Positions 47,004-55,741 are shown, counted from the stretch's first letter. The stretch is 64,000 nucleotides of DNA from Anaerosporobacter mobilis DSM 15930 (GCF_900142955.1 NZ_FRCP01000012.1:1-64000), one strand, 5' to 3'. The notes: generated from the letters alone by a model not told the origin. Program-made: numbers and translations.

Positions 47004-48173
47004 ATGAGTGTAAGAATGAAGATAGAGAACAATCAATCAAGAATAATTAAAGATACAATAGGTAAGATATTACTATATCTAGCTTCTGCATTAAGTGTAA
47101 TGACTTTGGTTGTTATCATTGGTTTCGTATTCGTAAAAGGATTACCTGGTATTAACATTGACTTCTTAACAAGACAATGGCAAGCCAAAACTACTTTTAT
47201 TAACGTAGAGTTAAAGAATACCGAAGACACAAATCTTTCGGATTCTTATATTGCATCGTTAGGTGCACATGTAGAACAAAATGAAGATGGTTATATTGCA
47301 GTAACAAAACTAGAAAAAGATTCAGTCCTAAAAGATTCTAAGAATCTTAAAGGTGCTGCATATGAAGTTAAAGTAGATGATGTTATTACGAAAGTATTAG
47401 CTACAGATACAAAAAATATAACGTTAGAAGAGTTAAACAAACAATTTAATGATGCTGCTATGAATGGTGAAACATTAAAGCTTAAAGTGACACGTCCAGG
47501 TGGCGGTATTAAGCCGATGGTTGTATCGACTCTATATATCATATTATTATCGTTAGCAATTGCTGCACCGATAGGTATCCTATCAGCACTTTTTCTTACT
47601 GAATATGCGAAAAGAGGTAAAATCCTAGTAGTAATCCAATTTGCGATACAGATGTTAGCAGGTATTCCTTCTATTATCTATGGTTTGTTTGGTATGTTGG
47701 TTTTCGTGCAGATGTTAAAGATGCAGTATTCAATATTAGCAGGTGCACTTACCTTAAGTATCTTATTATTACCGACGATTATATCAACGACATCGGAAGC
47801 GCTGAAAGCAATACCAAAAGGATACAGAGAATCTTCTCTTGGTTTAGGTGCTACTAAGTTACAGACGAACTTTAAGATTGTACTACCGAATGCTTTACCG
47901 GGTATACTTGTAGCAATTATCTTAAGTATTGGACGTATTGTTGGTGAATCAGCTGCTTTAATCTGGACTGCAGGTACAATTGCGCAGATTCCTAGTTCAT
48001 TAACAGGTAATACAGCAAGTGCTGCAACTTTAACTACCAAATTATATCAATTGTTAAAAGAAGAAGGGGATGTTGCTTCTGCTTGTTCCATTGCAGTTGT
48101 TATAATCGTGTTAATTTGGGTGTTAAACCTATTATCAAAATGGATTACAAGACGATTTACTGTTAAAAATTAA
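47004..48173 (+). CDS. pstA: Phosphate ABC permease PstA with extracellular insert
   Basis: This is the second channel subunit of the phosphate importer. The 389-residue protein is about 90-100 residues longer than common PstA proteins because of an insertion between the first (about 20-48) and second (about 170-195) membrane segments. The insert's second half (about 97-168, with VKVDDVITKVLATD and GETLKLKVTRPGG) resembles a PDZ domain. The channel part is normal (LAGIPSIIYGLFGMLVF; EAA loop ESSLGLGATKLQTNFKIV). The start is uncertain: the ATG at 47004 has no good ribosome binding site, while the well-placed ATG at 46980 is followed by an in-frame TAG. Reinitiation is the simplest explanation. 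Confidence 0.93.
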   Translation: MSVRMKIENNQSRIIKDTIGKILLYLASALSVMTLVVIIGFVFVKGLPGINIDFLTRQWQAKTTFINVELKNTEDTNLSDSYIASLGAHVEQNEDGYIAVTKLEKDSVLKDSKNLKGAAYEVKVDDVITKVLATDTKNITLEELNKQFNDAAMNGETLKLKVTRPGGGIKPMVVSTLYIILLSLAIAAPIGILSALFLTEYAKRGKILVVIQFAIQMLAGIPSIIYGLFGMLVFVQMLKMQYSILAGALTLSILLLPTIISTTSEALKAIPKGYRESSLGLGATKLQTNFKIVLPNALPGILVAIILSIGRIVGESAALIWTAGTIAQIPSSLTGNTASAATLTTKLYQLLKEEGDVASACSIAVVIIVLIWVLNLLSKWITRRFTVKN

Positions 48174-48213
48174 GAATATAAAATTTTACGTAATATAGAA
48201 AAGGAGCTTTTAA

Positions 48214-48972
48214 ATGGAGAACAATGTGAAATTTCAAGTTCGTGATTTGGATTTATACTATGGTGATTTCCAAGCATTAAAGAAGATAAATATGGATATT
48301 ATGAAGAATCAGATTACGGCATTCATTGGACCATCTGGCTGTGGCAAATCAACATTTCTTAAAACAATCAATCGTATGAACGATTTAATAGAAGGAGTAC
48401 GTATCGATGGAACTATTCATATGGATGGGGTTAATATCTACAAAGATATTGATGTAATTAATCTACGTTCTAGAGTAGGTATGGTATTCCAACAACCTAA
48501 CCCATTTCCTATGAGTATCTATGACAATGTTGCTTACGGTCCTAGAATTCATGGAATTAAAAAGAAAAGCCAATTAGATGAAATCGTTGAGAAAAGCCTT
48601 AGACAGGCAGCAATTTGGGAAGAGGTTAAAGATAAGTTAAAGAAGAATGCGCAAGCAGTATCCGGTGGACAACAACAAAGAATCTGTATTGCTAGAACAT
48701 TAGCAGTAGGTCCAGAAGTTATCTTAATGGATGAACCAACATCTGCACTTGATCCAATATCAACTCTTAAAATCGAAGATTTGGCTGAAGAGTTAAAAGA
48801 TAAGTATACAATTATCATAGTTACGCATAACATGCAACAAGCGAGTAGAATTTCTGATAAGACTGCTTTCTTCTTACATGGAGAAGTGGTAGAATATGGT
48901 GAGACGAGTCAAATCTTTAATAATCCGAAAGAGCAAAAGACAGAAGATTATATTACAGGTAGATTTGGTTGA
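48214..48972 (+). CDS. pstB: Phosphate ABC ATPase PstB
   Basis: This ATPase drives phosphate import through PstC-PstA. The 252-residue protein has Walker [10 protein letters not shown], the Q-loop in [19 protein letters not shown], the signature VSGGQQQR, Walker [14 protein letters not shown] and the switch His in IIVTHNMQQ. It ends [10 protein letters not shown], the usual PstB end. AAGGAG precedes the ATG. It is within the pst operon. Confidence 0.97.
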   Translation: MENNVKFQVRDLDLYYGDFQALKKINMDIMKNQITAFIGPSGCGKSTFLKTINRMNDLIEGVRIDGTIHMDGVNIYKDIDVINLRSRVGMVFQQPNPFPMSIYDNVAYGPRIHGIKKKSQLDEIVEKSLRQAAIWEEVKDKLKKNAQAVSGGQQQRICIARTLAVGPEVILMDEPTSALDPISTLKIEDLAEELKDKYTIIIVTHNMQQASRISDKTAFFLHGEVVEYGETSQIFNNPKEQKTEDYITGRFG

Positions 48973-49012
48973 TTTTTATTTAAAATTAATTTATGATTAA
49001 AGGAGACCGTGT

Positions 49013-49666
49013 ATGACTAGACATTTATTTATGCAAGAATTACGTGAATTAAATCAGAACGTAATTCGTATGGGTAGCTTATTAGAGAAATCCATTAATG
49101 ATGTAATTGTAGCTCTAGAAAAGCTTGATGCTTCTCTTGCTACTGAAATTATTAAAAACGATGATGCGATTGATGATTTAGAACATCAAATAGAGAGAGA
49201 ATGTATTGCAATGATTGCAAAACAACAACCGTTGGCAACAGATTTGCGTAAAGTAACTTCTATCATGAAGATTGTTACAGATGTAGAAAGAATAGCAGAT
49301 CATTGTGCTGACATCTCTGAATATATTATTGTGTTAACGAAACAAAGCAATGTAATCGCACCTAAGAATCTGAAAGAGATGGTTAATGTTATGAAAAGCA
49401 TGGTAATAGAGACGATTGATAGTTTTGTAGAAGTAGACGGTGCAAAAGCAAATCAAGTAATTGCGAAAGATGATATTGTAGATAATTACTTTGCTAGTAT
49501 TAGTAATGAATTAACGGAAATTATGCAAGGAAACAAAGAAGCGATTCCTGCTTGTGTTAGTTATCTAATGATTATCAAATACTTAGAGAGAATGGCTGAC
49601 CATGCAACTAATATAGCGGAATGGATTGAATACATCATTACTGGAACTATGATTGAGGGAAATTAA
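49013..49666 (+). CDS. phoU: Phosphate regulator PhoU
   Basis: PhoU connects Pst transport to PhoR signalling and keeps the Pho regulon off when phosphate is plentiful. The 217-residue, all-helical protein has the two PhoU repeats with the metal-binding-type motifs DVERIADHCADISEY and LERMADHATNIAEW. Length and motifs are normal. AAGGAG precedes the ATG. It lies between pstB and the two-component genes. Confidence 0.96.
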   Translation: MTRHLFMQELRELNQNVIRMGSLLEKSINDVIVALEKLDASLATEIIKNDDAIDDLEHQIERECIAMIAKQQPLATDLRKVTSIMKIVTDVERIADHCADISEYIIVLTKQSNVIAPKNLKEMVNVMKSMVIETIDSFVEVDGAKANQVIAKDDIVDNYFASISNELTEIMQGNKEAIPACVSYLMIIKYLERMADHATNIAEWIEYIITGTMIEGN

Positions 49667-49725
49667 TAATTTCTCATTAGTTAATCACTTATACCAATAG
49701 TAAGGTGGAGAAAGGAAGTAAACTT

Positions 49726-50436
49726 ATGAGTACGAAAACAATTCTGGCAGTTGATGATGAACCACATATATTAGAGCTTCTTCAATACAATTTAGAAAGT
49801 GCAGGATATGAGGTAGTCAAAGCAGAAACTGGAGAGGATGCGATGAATTATATTGAAAATCAATCGTATGATTTTGCAGTAATACTACTTGATTGGATGT
49901 TACCAGGGATTGATGGGATCGAAGTCTTGAAGCGGATTCGTATGAATGAGAGATATAGAAATGTACCAATTATTATGCTTACAGCTAAGAGTGATGAAAT
50001 TAGTAAGGTTGTAGGATTAGAAATTGGTGCTGATGATTACCTATCCAAGCCGTTTGGGGTACATGAATTAATAGCGAGAATGAAAGCCGTTATGAGAAGA
50101 AGTGGTGGTGTGCAGCCAGTTACTTCGAGTGAACAAGAAGAGATTATTAAGATTGATTCCCTCGTAATTAATAAAACGAGACGAACGGTTGAGGTCGATG
50201 GTAAGAGCGTGGACTTAGCTCTAAAAGAATATGAATTATTATATTTGCTCGCTAAAAACAAAGGAATTGTATTCACAAGAGAGAACCTACTTGAGAAGAT
50301 TTGGGGCTATGATTATCTTGGAGAGACAAGAACGGTAGATGTTCATGTTCGTAATATTCGAAAGAAAATTGAGAAAGATGATACATCCCCTGTTTATATA
50401 AAGACAGTTCGAGGAATTGGATACAAATTTGGATAA
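49726..50436 (+). CDS. phoP: Phosphate response regulator PhoP/PhoB
   Basis: This OmpR-family response regulator most likely activates the pst promoter under phosphate limitation. The 236-residue protein has a receiver domain with the acidic pair in AVDDEPH, the phospho-Asp in VILLDWMLPGIDG and KPFG, then a winged-helix DNA-binding domain (VDLALKEYELLYLLAKNKG and VRNIRKKIE). I start at the ATG at 49726, nine bases after GAAAGGA; a GTG at 49705 lies before that site. The phosphate role is inferred from its operon. Confidence 0.92.
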   Translation: MSTKTILAVDDEPHILELLQYNLESAGYEVVKAETGEDAMNYIENQSYDFAVILLDWMLPGIDGIEVLKRIRMNERYRNVPIIMLTAKSDEISKVVGLEIGADDYLSKPFGVHELIARMKAVMRRSGGVQPVTSSEQEEIIKIDSLVINKTRRTVEVDGKSVDLALKEYELLYLLAKNKGIVFTRENLLEKIWGYDYLGETRTVDVHVRNIRKKIEKDDTSPVYIKTVRGIGYKFG

Positions 50437-50509
50437 TAAGAAAATGCGTCTTTGTTGCTATGAGAGGCTGTATTAACAAGTAACTGATTGTGCAAAGGAG
50501 AGAGAAATA

Positions 50510-52237
50510 ATGCAGAAGAAGCTAATGTTTTCTTATTTAATTATTATTCTTGCAGCTGTAGGGATATCCATGTTTGCCTCGTGGTCGAAAGGATATAATT
50601 ACATAGGATATCAAAGAGAAGGGTATCACTTGATGCAAGCAGAGATGTTAGCGGATATATTCTCTGAAGCTGACTTAGAATCGTTTGAATCCTTTGCAGA
50701 TAGTTATAGTCAAAAATATGGAGTACGAATTACGATTATTGGTAAAGATGGTACGGTCGTTGCTGATTCAGAAACGACAGAACTATTAGAAAACCATTCG
50801 ACGAGAGAGGAAGTTATTCGCGCCCTTCAGGGGGAACATGTATCCTTGATACGGTATTCTCAAACAATGGATAAGAGGTATGCATATAGCGCAGTGCCAA
50901 TTCATAAGGACGATTTTGATGGTGTAATGCGAATCTCTTTACCAGTATCGGAGTTCACAACCTTGTACAAGAATCTATTTGGGACGATTATGATGACGGT
51001 AATCCTTTGTATGCTAGGAGCAACCTTATTAGCAGCATTATTCACAAGAAATCTATCGAAACCGATTGATGATATCACTAAGGCAGCAGAAGGAATCTCT
51101 TGTGGAGATTATGAGACTAAGATTTATACCAATGATACACAACAATTAGGCCGTTTAGCAGAAGCTTTTAATCGTATGAGTGATAACCTTAATACAAGTG
51201 TTCGAGCGCTTAAGAGAAGGAATATTGAATTCGAAGCTATGTTAAAGAGTATGGCAAGTGGTGTTATTGCTATTGATAATAATGATATCGTTATGTTTAC
51301 AAACGATGTTTTCAGCCAAATGGTGGAATGTAACAAGGATAAGATTGAAAGGCAGCCATTTTATACATTTATGCGAAATGCCGTATTGTTCCAAATTATT
51401 ACGGAAGTACGTGATACGAAAGAAACTGTTATGCGTGAAGGTACAATTGCTTTAGCAGATGAAAAGATGGTACGCGTAACAGCAACACCTTTGTTAAAAG
51501 ATAACAATAAGAATCTAGGTATCTTACTAATACTTGAAGATATTACGCAGATTCGTAAACTAGAGAATATGCGACGAGATTTTGTATCTAACGTTACGCA
51601 TGAACTTAAGACACCGTTAACTTCTATTCGAGGATTTGTAGATACATTAAAAGCAGGTGCAATTAAAGAGGAACAAGTAGCAGCTCGTTTTATTGATATT
51701 ATTGATATTGAATCAGAACGTCTATCAAGTTTAATTAATGACATCTTATTATTATCTGAGATAGAATCGAAAGAGGAACAAGTGGTTGCTCCATGTAATA
51801 TGGATACAGTAATTACAGATGTAATTGAGTTACTACAACCGAAAATTGCTCATAAGAATGTAGTAATCGTATATAGTCCGAAACCAGATATGGATTATTA
51901 TCCGGCTAATGCAAATCGAATGAAGCAATTGTTAATTAACTTACTAGATAATGCTGTAAAATACACAGAGGTTGGTACAATCACAATCCAATGTGAAAAG
52001 AGGAAGAATAAATTAGTATTGTGTGTTGAAGATACTGGAATTGGAATGGAAGAAGAGCATCTTGGACGGATTTTTGAACGTTTTTATCGAGTTGATAAGG
52101 GACGCGCAAGAAAAACGGGTGGAACTGGACTTGGGTTATCAATAGTTAAACATATTGTTGAACGATACAATGGGAAGATAAAAGTAGAAAGTAAGTTAAA
52201 CAAAGGCACAAAGTTTACAATTGAATTACCGTATTAG
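50510..52237 (+). CDS. phoR: Phosphate sensor histidine kinase PhoR
   Basis: This membrane kinase is the partner of the preceding regulator. The 575-residue protein has two membrane segments (about 5-22 and 155-180) around a short extracellular domain, a HAMP linker, a PAS domain (about 235-340), the phospho-His in VSNVTHELKTPLTSIRGF and the ATPase motifs LLDNAVKYTEVG, VEDTGIGM and GGTGLGLSIVKHIVE. It is the last gene of the operon and is followed by a strong terminator. Confidence 0.94.
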   Translation: MQKKLMFSYLIIILAAVGISMFASWSKGYNYIGYQREGYHLMQAEMLADIFSEADLESFESFADSYSQKYGVRITIIGKDGTVVADSETTELLENHSTREEVIRALQGEHVSLIRYSQTMDKRYAYSAVPIHKDDFDGVMRISLPVSEFTTLYKNLFGTIMMTVILCMLGATLLAALFTRNLSKPIDDITKAAEGISCGDYETKIYTNDTQQLGRLAEAFNRMSDNLNTSVRALKRRNIEFEAMLKSMASGVIAIDNNDIVMFTNDVFSQMVECNKDKIERQPFYTFMRNAVLFQIITEVRDTKETVMREGTIALADEKMVRVTATPLLKDNNKNLGILLILEDITQIRKLENMRRDFVSNVTHELKTPLTSIRGFVDTLKAGAIKEEQVAARFIDIIDIESERLSSLINDILLLSEIESKEEQVVAPCNMDTVITDVIELLQPKIAHKNVVIVYSPKPDMDYYPANANRMKQLLINLLDNAVKYTEVGTITIQCEKRKNKLVLCVEDTGIGMEEEHLGRIFERFYRVDKGRARKTGGTGLGLSIVKHIVERYNGKIKVESKLNKGTKFTIELPY

Positions 52238-52257
52238 TATTCTTTTAGAGGATATAA

Positions 52258-52303
52258 CAAAAGAGTTCTTCAACTATATTATATAATTGAAGAACTCTTT
52301 TGC
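52258..52303. terminator. Terminator of the pst-pho operon
   Basis: Arms AAAAGAGTTCTTCAA and TTGAAGAACTCTTTT around a 14-base AT loop. The A-run on the left also makes it work for the convergent gene on the minus strand. Confidence 0.85.
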
Positions 52304-52389
52304 AACGTTTCTATCTGAGAAAGTTTCTCCGTAACTAGCAGTTTAAGATAAAATTCTTGTAGAATAAGTGGAAAAATGATATATGTTGC

Positions 52390-53061
52390 TTATATGCAAT
52401 TCTTAGATCGCTTTCTACGAATGAAATAATCAATAAGGAATAAAATTATACTTCCAATTAAAACAAGGCTGACGATTCCAATCGCGCAGTACATGAAAAA
52501 CTCCTCAGGAAGGAGGTTGATTATTGGATCAGTTGTAGGATCGAATAACCAATCATCATTACGAAATACAAGTTTGTGAAAGAGTAGGAAGGTTTTCTCA
52601 AAGTTTAGAGCTGTTGCAATACCAATAATGGAAGGTAATACAATAACGGTAATTGCAGAGGTACGTAAGTAAGAGGTATCACGATGCTTTTTTTTGTACA
52701 GAATAATAAATAGGAGTAAAACACCTGTTATTGCTGCAATGTAATAAAATGATACGAAGATTACTTTTGTTTCTGCAAAATGACTTGTTCCACTTTCAGA
52801 GGAAGCTAGCGAAGGGAATTTTAGTTCACCCTGATAAAACGGAGAACAGTAGTCTATTAATGCATCATAGTTTTCAATAATTGTTTCTCGATCTAGACCA
52901 GAATATTGTTCTAGCTCCAAACGGTTAATAGAATTATAGTAAAGGGATCTTGTGTTCAATATAATAATTACTGAGATGGATATGAAGAATAACGTGAATA
53001 GAATTCCGATTAAAATATTCGTTAACTTGAACGATACATTTTTTTTATTATTTATGTTCAT
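52390..53061 (-). CDS. TIGR01906/DUF1461 integral membrane protein
   Basis: This is a membrane protein of unknown function in the TIGR01906 (DUF1461) family. The 223-residue protein has four hydrophobic segments (about 15-35, 100-122, 133-152 and 192-214). The family signature FHKLVFRNDDWLFDPTTDPI is followed by INLLPEEFF before the last segment, facing outside. GGAGC is a usable ribosome binding site before the ATG. It is convergent with phoR and divergent from the G3E GTPase gene. No role can be inferred from context. Confidence 0.88.
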   Translation of the reverse strand: MNINNKKNVSFKLTNILIGILFTLFFISISVIIILNTRSLYYNSINRLELEQYSGLDRETIIENYDALIDYCSPFYQGELKFPSLASSESGTSHFAETKVIFVSFYYIAAITGVLLLFIILYKKKHRDTSYLRTSAITVIVLPSIIGIATALNFEKTFLLFHKLVFRNDDWLFDPTTDPIINLLPEEFFMYCAIGIVSLVLIGSIILFLIDYFIRRKRSKNCI

Positions 53062-53157
53062 ATAAGCTCCTTTTGCATGACGATTAGATGGAATAATAGG
53101 GATGATATCATAGTAGGTAAACTCAAGTCAAGGAATATAGACAACCTTTGCTAAGAT

Positions 53158-53186
53158 TTGCATATTTTAAAAAGAAGTGCTATAGT
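53158..53186 (+). promoter_or_regulatory. Promoter of the first G3E GTPase gene
   Basis: TTGCAT, 17 bases, TATAGT. Transcription would start near 53193 and produce a leader of about 94 bases that contains the shared motif at 53207-53275. Confidence 0.7.
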
Positions 53187-53206
53187 AACAGTTAGTAACA
53201 TGGTTT

Positions 53207-53275
53207 TAAGTTGGAAAACGATGGGTTTTCAACTAGAGATTTTTGCTAGGCATATAGTCGAGCTTTGGAAAGGAC
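53207..53275 (+). promoter_or_regulatory. Shared leader motif, copy 1 (candidate RNA element)
   Basis: A hairpin GTTGGAAAAC/GGTTTTCAAC is followed by GAGAT, TGCTA and GGAAAGGA boxes. The same order with diverged arms occurs before the second G3E gene at 54691. I do not recognise it as a known riboswitch class. Confidence 0.5.
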
Positions 53276-53286
53276 AGGTTAGTTAA

Positions 53287-54531
53287 ATGACTAAAATTGA
53301 TATTATATCAGGATTTTTAGGAGCTGGTAAAACAACTCTAATTAAGAAATTAATAGAAGAAGCTTTCAAAGGTGAAAAGCTAGTTTTAATTGAAAATGAA
53401 TTTGGTGAGATTGGCATTGATGGTGGCTTCTTAAAAGAAGCAGGAATCGAAATTACCGAGATGAACTCAGGTTGTATCTGCTGCTCATTAGTTGGTGATT
53501 TTGGGACAGCCCTTCAAGAAGTAATTACAAAATACTCTCCAGAAAGAATTATTATCGAACCTTCAGGAGTAGGTAAATTATCAGATGTAATTAATGCGGT
53601 ACAAAAAGTAAAAGACCAAAATGATTCCATCGTATTAAATAGTTTTACAACAGTTGCCGATGTGAACAAATGCGGTATGTATATGAAAAACTTCGGTGAA
53701 TTTTACAATAATCAAGTTGAAAATGCAAATACGATCATTCTTAGCCGTACACAAGCAACAACAGAAAAGAAACTTGATGCTTGTGTAAAAGCGTTAAAGG
53801 AACATAATGAGAACGCAGTAATTATCACAACTCCATGGGAAGATATTACTGGTGAAACAATCTTAAAAGCAATGGAAAGAAAGACTGACCTCGTGAAAGA
53901 ATTATTGGAAGATGAAGATATTTGCCCAACTTGTGGACACCATCACGGTGAGGAGCATCATCATGATCATGAAGGACACGGACACCATCATAAAGAAGAG
54001 CATGATCACGAGTGTTGCGGACATGGACATCATCACGAAGAAGATCACGATCATGAGTGTTGTGGACATGGACATGATCACGGAGAAGATCACGAACATG
54101 AGTGTTGCGGACATGGACATGATCACGGAGAAGATCACGATCATGAGTGTTGCGGACATGGACACCATCACGAAGATGATCACGAACATGAGTGTTGCGG
54201 ACATGGACATCATCATGGAGAAGACCATGACCATCATGGACATCACCATGCAGATGATGTGTTTACAAGTTGGGGTGTTGAAACACCACATAAATATGAG
54301 GAATCCGAATTAAAAGAAATTCTTCAAAAGCTTTCTGATTCAGATGCCTATGGTATGGTTTTACGTGCTAAAGGAATCGTACCAAGTACTGACAATACAT
54401 GGTTACACTTCGATTTAGTACCAGGTGAGTTTGAAGTACGCCATGGAGCAGCTGATTATACAGGTAGATTGTGTGTAATTGGTGCAAAATTAAAGACAGA
54501 TGATATAGAAAAACTATTCCATATTGCTTAA
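53287..54531 (+). CDS. G3E (CobW/ZNG1-type) metallochaperone GTPase with His-rich repeat
   Basis: This is a predicted GTP-driven metal chaperone that loads zinc or a related metal into client proteins. The 414-residue protein has Walker A SGFLGAGKTTLIKK (G9-T17), the metal-binding CxCC motif C63-I-C-C66 in NSGCICCSL, and a C-terminal CobW_C domain (about 335-410). Between them lies a His/Cys-rich segment (about 213-325) with five tandem 15-residue units of the type ECCGHGHHHEEDHDH. It starts behind GGAAAGGA, about 13 bases before the ATG. The preceding leader resembles that of the next G3E gene. Zinc is the likeliest metal; cobalt or nickel remains possible. Confidence 0.9.
   Translation: MTKIDIISGFLGAGKTTLIKKLIEEAFKGEKLVLIENEFGEIGIDGGFLKEAGIEITEMNSGCICCSLVGDFGTALQEVITKYSPERIIIEPSGVGKLSDVINAVQKVKDQNDSIVLNSFTTVADVNKCGMYMKNFGEFYNNQVENANTIILSRTQATTEKKLDACVKALKEHNENAVIITTPWEDITGETILKAMERKTDLVKELLEDEDICPTCGHHHGEEHHHDHEGHGHHHKEEHDHECCGHGHHHEEDHDHECCGHGHDHGEDHEHECCGHGHDHGEDHDHECCGHGHHHEDDHEHECCGHGHHHGEDHDHHGHHHADDVFTSWGVETPHKYEESELKEILQKLSDSDAYGMVLRAKGIVPSTDNTWLHFDLVPGEFEVRHGAADYTGRLCVIGAKLKTDDIEKLFHIA
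54010..54234 (+). repeat. Five tandem 45-bp units encoding His/Cys repeats
   Basis: Units begin at 54010, 54055, 54100, 54145 and 54190, each starting GAGTGTTG(C/T)GGACATGGAC. They stay in frame and encode ECCGHGH-type repeats. Unit number may vary between strains through slippage. Confidence 0.9.
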
Positions 54532-54550
54532 AAGGGAAGTAGACGATAAC

Positions 54551-54655
54551 GAGACTCTTATGAGTGAGGCAACACTATTACAAGGGAATTGTAATGGCAG
54601 CCATAAAACACATGGATATATGACACCCATTACAAAGAGTTTCTTGTTTACCCAA
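54551..54655 (+). terminator. Three-tier stem structure after the first G3E gene
   Basis: Outer GAGACTCTT (54551)/AAGAGTTTC (54635), inner TTGTAATGG (54589)/CCATTACAA (54627) and an apical CCAT/ATGG hairpin stack on one another, followed by T-rich TTCTTGTTTA. It may be an elaborate terminator or part of a regulatory RNA. Confidence 0.5.
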
Positions 54656-54690
54656 ATAAAAGGGAAGACAATTCAATATGTGTAAGACAG

Positions 54691-54762
54691 AAAGGTTGAA
54701 AACGCAGGTTTTCGATCGGAGATGCGTGCTATGTACAAAATCTCAAGGCTATGGAAAGGAGC
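54691..54762 (+). promoter_or_regulatory. Shared leader motif, copy 2 (candidate RNA element)
   Basis: Hairpin GGTTGAAAAC/GGTTTTCGATC, then GAGAT, TGCTA and GGAAAGGA in the same order as at 53207. Here GAGAT can also pair with ATCTC at 54740. A weak promoter (TTGTTT at 54644, GACAAT at 54667) would start transcription near 54680. Confidence 0.5.
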
Positions 54763-54774
54763 TTATTAATTAAT

Positions 54775-55719
54775 ATGGCTGAGATACCAGTTTACGTAAT
54801 TTCTGGGTTTCTAGAAAGTGGAAAAACTACATTTCTTTCAGAAACAATCCAGGATAAGGATTTTCTAGATGGAGGACTCTCTCTACTCATTGCTTGTGAA
54901 GAAGGAGAAGAAGAGTATGATGATACAGAATTAGAACAGCTGAATGTAAAGAAAGTTGTAATTGAAGAGGAAGAAGATTTAACAGAAGAATTAATGCTTG
55001 AGCTTCAGAAAACATATCGTCCTGCTCGTGTTTTAATTGAATACAATGGTATGTGGAAAGTAGAGCGTTTGATTAATGAAGTGCTTCCAAATCCATATAC
55101 GGTTGTTCAGATTATTACATTGGTAGATGCTACAACGTTTGAATCGTATATGAATAATATGCGTTCTATTATGGTAGAACAATTCAAGGTGACAGATATG
55201 GTAATCTTTAATCGATCTACAGATAAGACAAACCAATCCTTCTGTAGAAGAAGTGTGAAGGCAGTAAATCGTCGGGCACAAGTGTATTTTGAAGGATTTA
55301 ACGGTGATGCTATCGATGAAGAACCAGAAGAATTACCTTTTGATATTAATGCTCCTGTTATAACTTTGGAGGATGAAGATTTCGGAATATGGTACATGGA
55401 TGCACTGGATAACCTAGATAATTATGTTGGAAAGACAATCAAGTTTCGTGGATATGTATATAAATCAGATCGATTCCCAAAAGGAGTATTAGTACCAGGT
55501 AGATTCGCAATGACATGTTGTGCAGATGATGTTTCTTTCATTGGTTTCATCTGTAAATATGAAGGTGCTGAAAACTTCGTAAGCAAACAGTGGGTTAATG
55601 TTACTGCTAAGATTGGTAAAGAATATCAAAAAGAGTATAAGAGCGAAGGACCAGTACTCTATGCTAAGAGTATAGTATTAACTGGTGAACCAAAGGAGAA
55701 ATTGGTTTACTTTAATTAA
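54775..55719 (+). CDS. G3E-type GTPase fused to a YcgQ/DUF1980-like domain
   Basis: This is a predicted metal-homeostasis protein of 314 residues. The N-terminal G3E-like domain (about 1-190) has the P-loop ISGFLESGKTTFLSE but lacks the CxCC metal motif of the preceding protein. The C-terminal part (about 205-314), with GKTIKFRGYVYKSDRF and RFAMTCCADDVSFIGFIC, resembles the C-terminal domain of YcgQ/TIGR03943 (DUF1980) proteins, which pair with YcgR-type permeases. No permease gene is adjacent. I start at the ATG at 54775, matching the layout of the upstream gene; an ATG at 54751 lies before the ribosome binding site. The exact role is unknown. Confidence 0.82.
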   Translation: MAEIPVYVISGFLESGKTTFLSETIQDKDFLDGGLSLLIACEEGEEEYDDTELEQLNVKKVVIEEEEDLTEELMLELQKTYRPARVLIEYNGMWKVERLINEVLPNPYTVVQIITLVDATTFESYMNNMRSIMVEQFKVTDMVIFNRSTDKTNQSFCRRSVKAVNRRAQVYFEGFNGDAIDEEPEELPFDINAPVITLEDEDFGIWYMDALDNLDNYVGKTIKFRGYVYKSDRFPKGVLVPGRFAMTCCADDVSFIGFICKYEGAENFVSKQWVNVTAKIGKEYQKEYKSEGPVLYAKSIVLTGEPKEKLVYFN

Positions 55720-55741
55720 GCGTAACAGTTTGGGAATACAA

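Noticed and set aside
54010..54234. Tandem repeats as a possible CRISPR array
   Set aside because: Repeats are contiguous at 45 bp without unique spacers and encode a continuous His/Cys segment.
53902..54291. Met/Ser-rich reading frame of 129 codons opposite the His-rich repeats, and a second on the plus strand at 53912-54313
   Set aside because: Both are shadows of the 45-bp tandem repeats in other frames, without ribosome binding sites.
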